20,993 bases of DNA, from positions 38,770 to 59,762 of the forward strand of contig DHHU01000067.1 in assembly GCA_002403445.1 (NCBI GenBank). The letters run 5' to 3'. The notes below the pieces were generated by a model that did no database searches, had not been told where the DNA came from, and saw only the letters and a program-made list of their open reading frames with translations. How positions within the stretch are numbered: the first letter of the stretch is position 1; every line of letters starts with the position of its first letter. The translations under genes and the position numbers were made by a program. Below, piece after piece: positions 15,255 to 20,993 of the stretch. This stretch comes from Salinisphaeraceae bacterium UBA4764. Lineage in GTDB: Bacteria; Pseudomonadota; Gammaproteobacteria; Nevskiales; Salinisphaeraceae.

Positions 15255-15736
15255 TACAAAACGATCGCGTGGGCATTTTCTGGATTGCATTCTCGATCAG
15301 CCTGAGTTTGGTGATCACCTTGATGCCACTGCCCACGTCCATTGCCGCCGGTCGGCCGCTGATGTATCCGGCCACGTTGTTATTCTGGATTATGATGCAG
15401 CCCACCCGGTTTGGTGTGGGCGTGGCCTGGCTGGGCGGGCTGCTTCTGGATGTCTTATTTGGCACTCCGCTGGGGGAACACGGTTTGGCACTGGCCTTGG
15501 CGGCCTACGCGGTGGTGCGTCTTCGACGGATTTTGTGGACGCTCGCCCCGTTGCAACAGTTGGCGCTTTTACTCCCCATTTTTGCGGGATACGAGTTCAT
15601 GCTGTTCTGGATTGACGGGGTGATGGGGCAGTCATCCGCAATGTGGTGGCGTTGGGTTCCTGTTTTAACGACAGCGGTAATCTGGCCGGTCTGGAGCGCG
15701 CTTCTGGAACGGGTGGCGTTGATGGAGGTCAGATAA
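15251..15736 (+). CDS. mreD: Rod shape-determining protein MreD
   Basis: Integral inner-membrane member of the elongation complex that binds MreC. The 161-residue product (E. coli 162) is very hydrophobic, with about five to six membrane segments (roughly 8-28, 40-50, 53-68, 75-90, 100-118, 135-152). The family-like features are PLPTSIAAGRPLMYPATLLFWIM and GGLLLDVLFGTPLGEHGLALAL. Initiation is at GTG, which overlaps the mreC stop codon (GTGA), so translation is likely coupled. A 66-base gap separates it from mrdA. Confidence 0.92.
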   Translation: MIQNDRVGIFWIAFSISLSLVITLMPLPTSIAAGRPLMYPATLLFWIMMQPTRFGVGVAWLGGLLLDVLFGTPLGEHGLALALAAYAVVRLRRILWTLAPLQQLALLLPIFAGYEFMLFWIDGVMGQSSAMWWRWVPVLTTAVIWPVWSALLERVALMEVR

Positions 15737-15802
15737 AAGGCCACGTCGATTCGAGGCGAGGCACTTGGATCCATCTCACCCAAACTTTATGCAGACCCTG
15801 AT

Positions 15803-17695
15803 ATGAGTCGCGACGGTCCACTCAAGGATCACGCTGGCGAGCGAGAGGTGTTTTTCGCCCGCATTCTTGTCATGGGCGGACTACTGGCACTGTTGGTGCT
15901 GGTTCTGCTGGCCCGCATGGCCTATCTCCAGATTCATCAACACAATTTCTACACGGCCCGTTCCAAAGCGGACCGGATGCAAGTGCAGCCCATCGCGCCC
16001 GTGCGGGGCCTGATCTACGGTCGACAGGGCCGGGTGTTGGCCGATAACAAACCCGCGTATCGACTCAGCGTGGTGCCCGAAGAGGCCGGTAACTTGAAAC
16101 AGACGGTCAACCGCCTATCGAAGCTGTTGTCGATTACGCCGCAGCAAAAAAAACAGTTCTACAAACGCGTTCATCAACGCGCCCGTTTTCAGGCCACCAA
16201 TCTGAAGTTGAATCTGTCATCGACTGAAGTCGCCCGGTTCGAGGTCAATCAGACGCGTTTCCCGGGGGTGCACATCCGCGCGGGGCTGACTCGGCACTAT
16301 CCGCTCGGCAAGATTGGGGCGCACGTCATTGGCTACGTGGGCGGCATCACGGCGCACGATCTGGTTAAAGTCAATCGCAAGCGGTATCGCGGCTCGAGCC
16401 GGATCGGCAAGGCCGGGATCGAGAAATCGCACGAATCCAAACTCCATGGCTACCCCGGCCGGCAAATGGTGGAAACCAACGCCGCCGGCCGGGTGTTGCA
16501 TCAAGTACATCGAAAGGCGCCAACGCCGGGCGACGATCTGCGACTGACGCTGGATACTAAACTGGAGCGTATTGCTTACCAGGCGCTTGGCCACAAGCAA
16601 GGCGCCGTGGTGGCGCTGAATCCCAAGACGGGGGGCGTTCTGGCGATGGTCAGCAAACCCAGCTACAAGCCGTCACTGTTTGCCAACAGTATCAGCCAGG
16701 CTCAGTACAACAAGTTATTGAACGCTCCTTACAACCCGCTCTTGAATCGGGCGATTCAGGGTCAGTATCCACCGGGGTCGACCATCAAGCCCGTGATGGG
16801 GATTGCCGGACTGGCAACAGGGAAAATAAAAGCCAAGAAAAAAGTCTATGCCCCCCCTTATATTACGTTGCCGCACAGCAATCATCGGTTTCGAGGCTGG
16901 GACCGTTCGGGCCAAGGGTGGGTCGATCTACCGCAGGCGATTCAGCGCTCGGCGGATGTATACTTTTACAAGTTGGGTGAAAAGGTTGGCATAAATGCCA
17001 TGCACCACTATGCGACCGAATTCGGGCTTGGCCACAAGACCGGGATCGACCTGCCGCATGAGAGTGCGGGGCTGATGCCGTCCCGGGCATGGAAACATGC
17101 GACAACCGGCAAGCCCTGGTATCCCGGCGAGACATTGAATACGGTCATCGGACAAGGCCAAACCACGGCCACGCCTCTTCAGCTGGCGACGATGGTCTCG
17201 AGAATCGCCATGCGCGGCGGTGGCTACAAACCGCATCTTCTAAAGGCGTGGCGTTCGGCCAACGGGACTGTTCATAACTATAAGCCACAGGCCCTCAGAC
17301 CTATAACTCAACCTACAGCCAACGACTGGCATGAAGTGATCAAAGGGATGCGGATGGTGGTTTCGGCGCCACACGGAACAGCATTCCATACGATCGGGCA
17401 GCATCTGGAATATCCGATTGCTGGCAAGACCGGCACCGCCCAGGTCGCTGACTTGCCGCGTGGCCCAGCGCCCAATGAAAATAATGTGCCGCGTGCCAAA
17501 CGCCCCCACGCATTGTTTATTGCCTTTGCGCCGATCAAGCACCCCAAGATCGCCGTCGCAACCGTGATCGACCATGGCGGCGGTGGTGCGAGTGTCGCAG
17601 CGCCCGTGTGCCGCAAGGTGATTGATCAATACCTGGACCAACGCTCCGAGCATGCCATGAAAACGCCGAAAAAATGGACGTCAAATCAACCGTGA
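15803..17695 (+). CDS. mrdA: Penicillin-binding protein 2 (peptidoglycan transpeptidase)
   Basis: Class B PBP that cross-links side-wall peptidoglycan with RodA. The 630-residue product (E. coli 633) has a short cytoplasmic N-terminus, one membrane anchor at about 20-38, the dimerisation/pedestal region with APVRGLIYGRQGRVLADN (65-82) and the transpeptidase domain from about 265. Active-site motifs are S326-T-I-K329 (PPGSTIKP), S383-A-D385 and K542-T-G (AGKTGTAQ). The linker region 100-210 is unusually rich in Lys, Arg and His. The ATG at 15803 has no clear Shine-Dalgarno sequence, but no other start in frame is nearby. Its 3' end overlaps rodA by 22 bases. Confidence 0.97.
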   Translation: MSRDGPLKDHAGEREVFFARILVMGGLLALLVLVLLARMAYLQIHQHNFYTARSKADRMQVQPIAPVRGLIYGRQGRVLADNKPAYRLSVVPEEAGNLKQTVNRLSKLLSITPQQKKQFYKRVHQRARFQATNLKLNLSSTEVARFEVNQTRFPGVHIRAGLTRHYPLGKIGAHVIGYVGGITAHDLVKVNRKRYRGSSRIGKAGIEKSHESKLHGYPGRQMVETNAAGRVLHQVHRKAPTPGDDLRLTLDTKLERIAYQALGHKQGAVVALNPKTGGVLAMVSKPSYKPSLFANSISQAQYNKLLNAPYNPLLNRAIQGQYPPGSTIKPVMGIAGLATGKIKAKKKVYAPPYITLPHSNHRFRGWDRSGQGWVDLPQAIQRSADVYFYKLGEKVGINAMHHYATEFGLGHKTGIDLPHESAGLMPSRAWKHATTGKPWYPGETLNTVIGQGQTTATPLQLATMVSRIAMRGGGYKPHLLKAWRSANGTVHNYKPQALRPITQPTANDWHEVIKGMRMVVSAPHGTAFHTIGQHLEYPIAGKTGTAQVADLPRGPAPNENNVPRAKRPHALFIAFAPIKHPKIAVATVIDHGGGGASVAAPVCRKVIDQYLDQRSEHAMKTPKKWTSNQP

Positions 17696-18807
17696 GTGTT
17701 GCCAACCGGCCCGAGCCGACCCTCACCCAGCGCGTCAGTGCATTGCATATCGATCTGCCGCTCTTTTTGACTCTGTTGATGGGCTGTTGCCTGGGATTGT
17801 GGGTTCTCTACACTGCTTCGGGGCAATCCGAATCCATGGTGGCTCGACAGGCGATCCGATTGGGGGTTGGTCTAATTGCCATGATTGTCATTGCGCAGAT
17901 TCCACCGCGCTGGATACGAATCGGCGCGCCGTGGGGGCTTGGTATCGGGGTGATTCTGCTGGTGATCGTTATCGGGTTGGGCCACTCGAGTCTCGGCGCC
18001 CGCCGTTGGCTTAGCCTTGGGGTAGTTCGGTTTCAACCGTCCGAGATCGTCAAGATATTGGTGCCTTTGACCCTGGCCAGTTTCCTGTACGCGCGACCCC
18101 TGCCACCGCGGCTTTTCGAGATCATGGTTTGTGCCCTGCTAATTGCTGTTCCGGCAGGACTGGTGGTGATTGAACCCGATTTTGGATCGGCCGTTCTGAT
18201 TGCTGTATCAGGTGCCACAGTCCTGTTTTTCGCCGGCCTTCGCTGGCGCTTTATATTTGCAGTGATTGCGCTTTTGCTGGCCGCTGCGCCAGTGGTCTGG
18301 TTTTCACTGCAGAACTACCAACAAGCACGCGTTCTGACGTTTCTCAATCCCTCGCGCGCACCGCTTGGGGCCGGGTATCACATACTGCAATCCAAGATCG
18401 CGATCGGTTCGGGCGGGCTGTTCGGTCAGGGGTGGCTTGACGGCAGTCAGGCGCGGCTCAGCTTTCTGCCGGAAGCCAGCACCGATTTCATATTCTCGGT
18501 CTACGCCGAAGAAACAGGCTTTCTCGGTGTGGCGGGCATGTTGCTCATCTACCTGCTCATCCTGGGCCGGGGGATTGTCATCGCCTTGAACAACAGCGAT
18601 ACCTTCGAACGACTCGCCGCAGCCAGCCTGAGCGTTGTGTTTTTTCTTTATGTGTTTGTCAATATTGCCATGGTCTCGGGTATTCTGCCGGTTGTGGGGG
18701 TGCCGTTGCCGCTGGTCAGCTACGGTGGGACCTCCCTGGTGACGCTGCTGGCATCTTTCGGGGTGCTGATGTCGATCCAGACCCATCGGGAGCTTCTAAG
18801 CCAATGA
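17674..18807 (+). CDS. rodA: Peptidoglycan glycosyltransferase RodA
   Basis: SEDS-family polymerase that extends glycan strands from lipid II in the elongation complex; also called mrdB. The 377-residue product has about ten membrane helices. Motifs include RWLSLGVVRFQPSEIVKI (111-128), EPDFGSA (167-173), LPEASTDFIFSVYAEETG with D271 at the position of catalytic D262 in E. coli, and the signature VVGVPLPLVSYGGTS near the end. The ATG at 17674 lies within the last codons of mrdA and follows an A-rich stretch rather than a clear ribosome site, consistent with coupled translation. Its stop overlaps the mltB start (ATGA). Confidence 0.97.
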   Translation: MDVKSTVSVANRPEPTLTQRVSALHIDLPLFLTLLMGCCLGLWVLYTASGQSESMVARQAIRLGVGLIAMIVIAQIPPRWIRIGAPWGLGIGVILLVIVIGLGHSSLGARRWLSLGVVRFQPSEIVKILVPLTLASFLYARPLPPRLFEIMVCALLIAVPAGLVVIEPDFGSAVLIAVSGATVLFFAGLRWRFIFAVIALLLAAAPVVWFSLQNYQQARVLTFLNPSRAPLGAGYHILQSKIAIGSGGLFGQGWLDGSQARLSFLPEASTDFIFSVYAEETGFLGVAGMLLIYLLILGRGIVIALNNSDTFERLAAASLSVVFFLYVFVNIAMVSGILPVVGVPLPLVSYGGTSLVTLLASFGVLMSIQTHRELLSQ

Positions 18808-19799
18808 CGCAGATTCTTAAAACCGGTTTGGGGGTTCTCATCGGTGCGGCTCTTCTGGGGATTGGGGGGCAGGCTACGGCTGCCGGGTTTTTGCACAAAC
18901 CGGGTGCGAATCAACTCGTCGATCAGCTCGCTGCCCAAGGGATCCCGGCCAAGACCACGCGACGATTGCTAAACGCAGCTCGCAAGCAGCCGGGCGTGAT
19001 CGACAAAATCAAAAATCCGGCTGAGAAACGACTGAACTGGGGCCAGTATCGGGCCATATTCATGCAGCCCAGTCGCGTGCGTCAGGGTGCGGCTTTCATT
19101 CAGGCCCATCAGACCGTTTTCAAGCAAGCCCAGCGCCATTACGGCGTGCCGGCACCGGTCATCGCAGCGATTATCGGCGTCGAGACGCGATACGGTCAGC
19201 ATATGGGCCACGATCGGGTGCTCGATGCGCTGGCCACGCTTGGGTTTGATTATCCGCCGCGTTCACAGTTTTTTCGGCGTGAACTGAGATCGTTTATCGA
19301 GCTTTGTGTCAAGAACGATCTAAACTGCGAAAAGCTCAAGGGCTCCTATGCGGGCGCCATCGGCATGCCACAGTTCATTCCGTCAAGTTATGTTGCCTAT
19401 GCAGTCGATGGCAACGGCGACGGTAAGCGTAATTTATGGCAGCCGGCGGATGCCATTGTCTCGGTTGCCAGCTATCTGTCGCGACATCACTGGCAACAGG
19501 GTGCCGGTGTTGCAACGTCTGTTCGGATTCCCGACGGTTCGTCGGACACTAATCTGGCCCGAGCCCGGCCGGGTCAAACCAATACAAGCTGGCGGCACCT
19601 GGCTCGTCAAGGAGCGCGTGCATCGAAGCCCCCGGACGGCAATACTCGGGTGGCGTTGCTCCGTCTGCAGGGTCAAAACGGTCGGGAATATTGGTTGGCT
19701 GAACACAACTTTTTTGTGATAACGACTTATAACCACAGTGATTTATATGCGATGGCGGTGCACCAGTTGGCACAAGCGATTGCCAAACGACTGAATTGA
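18804..19799 (+). CDS. mltB: Lytic murein transglycosylase B
   Basis: Cleaves glycan strands between MurNAc and GlcNAc to give anhydro-muropeptides. The 331-residue product starts with a signal peptide (hydrophobic core about 8-21) ending in AxA (ATAAGF), with no lipobox, so it should be soluble in the periplasm rather than a lipoprotein like E. coli MltB. The catalytic acid is E127 in GVETRYG, followed by GSYAGAIGMPQFIPSSY (180-196). The EF-hand-like loop DGNGDGKRNLW (202-212) resembles the calcium site of E. coli Slt35. It overlaps the rodA stop by four bases and is followed by rlpA after 31 bases. Confidence 0.96.
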   Translation: MTQILKTGLGVLIGAALLGIGGQATAAGFLHKPGANQLVDQLAAQGIPAKTTRRLLNAARKQPGVIDKIKNPAEKRLNWGQYRAIFMQPSRVRQGAAFIQAHQTVFKQAQRHYGVPAPVIAAIIGVETRYGQHMGHDRVLDALATLGFDYPPRSQFFRRELRSFIELCVKNDLNCEKLKGSYAGAIGMPQFIPSSYVAYAVDGNGDGKRNLWQPADAIVSVASYLSRHHWQQGAGVATSVRIPDGSSDTNLARARPGQTNTSWRHLARQGARASKPPDGNTRVALLRLQGQNGREYWLAEHNFFVITTYNHSDLYAMAVHQLAQAIAKRLN

Positions 19800-19830
19800 C
19801 AATCAAGGATATCGATCCATAAAAATCATT

Positions 19831-20592
19831 ATGATTTGGCCGCGCCTTGCAATCGCCCTCCTGCTGCTGGCCGCACTGCTGGTCGTGACCGGCTGTGCAA
19901 GCCGGTCGCCACAAGTGACGGGCGGTACGCATTCGGGACCGTCGAGCTACACGGTCCGTGGCCATACCTATCGTGTGCGCTCCCACGTAGCGGGGTTTCA
20001 ACGGACCGGGGAGGCAAGTTGGTACGGTCCCGGGTTCAACGGGCGGCGAACCGCAAGTGGCCAAATTTACGACATGGACAAGATGACGGCGGCACAAAAG
20101 ACATTGCCGCTTGGGTCTCGAGTGCGGGTAACGGACTTGTCCAACGGCCGCCATGTGGATGTGCGGATCAACGACCGCGGGCCGTTTCACGGCAACCGGA
20201 TCATCGACTTATCCTATGCTGCCGCCAAGAAACTGCACATGGTCAAAAATGGCCGCGCCCGGGTGCGAATCGTGGCTGCAGGATCAAAAGGCCCAGCACT
20301 GTCGAAACACACCGGCCACCAGAACCGGGCCCGATCCGACTCGGCCTCCAAGCAAGCGACATCGTCCCACGGCCAATTTCTGCAGGCCGGCGCGTTCAAG
20401 GAACGAAACCACGCCATGCGGCAAAGGCGCCGGATTCGCAAGCTCGGCGTTCACCAAGTCCAGATACGCCGCGCCCCGGGCAACCAGCGTCTGTATCACG
20501 TGCGTATCGGCCCATTTGCTACTGCACGTACCCGTCAGCATGTGCGGCACGAACTGCGAGCCGGTGGCGTCAGCACTATTGCGGCTGATTGA
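19831..20592 (+). CDS. rlpA: Septal ring lipoprotein RlpA (DPBB + SPOR domains)
   Basis: Outer-membrane lipoprotein that acts on glycan strands stripped of stem peptides, at septa and sometimes in the side wall. The 253-residue product has a lipoprotein signal ending VVTGC with C22 as lipidated residue, a double-psi beta-barrel domain at about 58-150 (GEASWYGPGF, TLPLGSRVRVTDL, INDRGPF, IIDLSYAAAKKL) and a C-terminal SPOR domain at about 178-253 (FLQAGAFKERNHA ... LYHVRIGPF) for binding denuded glycan. Q78 and Q89 replace the Glu and His found at the matching positions in P. aeruginosa RlpA; D115 is kept. The nearest AAGG is 22 bases before the ATG, too far for normal use, so the start deserves care. 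dacA, usual next neighbour, is not seen. Confidence 0.94.
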   Translation: MIWPRLAIALLLLAALLVVTGCASRSPQVTGGTHSGPSSYTVRGHTYRVRSHVAGFQRTGEASWYGPGFNGRRTASGQIYDMDKMTAAQKTLPLGSRVRVTDLSNGRHVDVRINDRGPFHGNRIIDLSYAAAKKLHMVKNGRARVRIVAAGSKGPALSKHTGHQNRARSDSASKQATSSHGQFLQAGAFKERNHAMRQRRRIRKLGVHQVQIRRAPGNQRLYHVRIGPFATARTRQHVRHELRAGGVSTIAAD

Positions 20593-20610
20593 CCAAAAGG
20601 CGCCGCATGT

Positions 20611-20639
20611 CCCGACTCAACTCTTGAATGAGTCGCGGG
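20611..20639 (+). terminator. Hairpin downstream of rlpA, possible weak terminator
   Basis: GACTCA (20614-20619) and TGAGTC (20629-20634) form a 6-bp stem with a 9-base loop, extended by CCC/GGG past a two-base bulge. It starts 19 bases after the rlpA stop. No T-run follows, so it does not fit a classical intrinsic terminator. Confidence 0.35.
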
Positions 20640-20773
20640 CCAAGGCGCTACACACCATTTACAGCGTCTGATAGGCACTAATAGTTCATACAAACCATAG
20701 ATCTTATCCGCAACGACCAGCTTGCCCTCAAGACCGATATGGCTAATCAGCGTGGCGCGCATCAGGCTACGTC

Positions 20774-20785
20774 CGATAGCTATCG
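20774..20785. repeat. 12-bp perfect palindrome
   Basis: CGATAGCTATCG is fully self-complementary and abuts the next inverted repeat at 20786. It could be a protein binding site; nothing else identifies it. Confidence 0.45.
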
Positions 20786-20812
20786 AGCACTGGCCCCGGC
20801 GGGGCCAGTGCT
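20786..20812. repeat. 12-bp perfect stem with GGC loop (strong hairpin)
   Basis: AGCACTGGCCCC (20786-20797) pairs fully with 20801-20812 around a three-base loop. This is the most stable-looking hairpin in the window. No T-run follows on either strand, so it is not a classical terminator; it may terminate or protect the 3' end of the rod-shape operon transcript, or be a repeat element. Confidence 0.6.
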
Positions 20813-20993
20813 GCGGTAACGCGATCGTTGCCTCGGTCGAGGCGTCGGTTTGCTCCACGACCGGTCATTCGCTAGACCGATATTACCCCATGCGACTCCC
20901 AGTTCCGGAGCACCCGGCGCCGAGCGGCGATGCTCGATGCCGCCGGTCAGGTTCGGGCGTTCATGATCGGCTATCGGCCCCGAGCGGGCGCCG

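Larger units (their letters stand above)
20593..20993. other. 401-bp region after rlpA without a supportable gene
   Basis: No frame gives a recognisable product. The longest open frame is 107 codons on the minus strand (20535-20858), which overlaps the rlpA 3' end and starts at GTG without a ribosome site; its middle part (around 20680-20760) has fairly gene-like codons but no motif I know. Another frame from ATG 20930 runs off the window end after 21 codons. The region holds a hairpin after rlpA and a pair of strong inverted repeats at 20774-20812. Confidence 0.55.

Noticed and set aside
20535..20858. 107-codon minus-strand open frame after rlpA
   Set aside because: It overlaps the end of rlpA, begins at GTG with no ribosome site, and its translation shows no known motif. 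The middle part looks somewhat coding, so a gene remnant cannot be excluded.
20930..20993. Possible 5' end of a gene running off the window (ATG 20930)
   Set aside because: Only 21 codons are visible, with no clear Shine-Dalgarno sequence, so there is too little to support a call.

Overview
This window looks like ordinary core chromosome from a gammaproteobacterium. The main evidence is gene order: cutA, aroQ-accB-accC-prmA, fis-purH, then gatCAB divergent from mreBCD, then mrdA-rodA-mltB-rlpA. Fis and the fis-purH pairing are hallmarks of that class. The sequence is moderately GC-rich by eye. A halophilic or marine lineage such as Salinisphaera is possible but I cannot prove it from sequence alone. 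I found no insertion sequence, prophage, CRISPR array, rRNA or complete tRNA gene.

Layout. (1) Positions 96-2532, minus strand: a 1-Cys peroxiredoxin and, beyond its clear intrinsic terminator, ilvD (branched-chain amino acid synthesis). (2) 2737-3075, plus strand: cutA, then a 557-bp stretch with no gene I can support. (3) 3633-9396, plus strand: aroQ (shikimate pathway), accB-accC (biotin carboxyl carrier and biotin carboxylase of acetyl-CoA carboxylase), prmA (L11 methylation), fis (nucleoid protein), purH (last two steps of IMP synthesis) and an unrecognised secreted protein. (4) 9401-13003, minus strand: gatC-gatA-gatB (tRNA-dependent amidotransferase) followed closely by yjbQ. (5) 13230-20592, plus strand: the rod-shape set mreB-mreC-mreD-mrdA(PBP2)-rodA plus the cell-wall enzymes mltB and rlpA. 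(6) 20593-20993: about 400 bp without a convincing gene, holding strong inverted repeats.

How it works together. The last block is the elongation machine for the side wall. MreB filaments and MreC/MreD position RodA (glycan polymerase) and PBP2 (transpeptidase), while MltB and RlpA handle glycan strands in the periplasm. Several neighbouring genes overlap by 1-4 bases (accB/accC, accC/prmA, gatC/gatA, gatA/gatB, mreC/mreD, rodA/mltB), which points to translational coupling.

The points most worth a second look are small. RlpA carries Gln at two positions that align with residues I recall as needed for lytic activity. There are gaps where dsbD, dusB and purD usually lie in related genomes. A secreted protein of unknown function follows purH directly. 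MreC has a 24-bp tandem duplication in its tail. A terminator-like hairpin sits ahead of gatC. I do not see a convincing previously undescribed system here.
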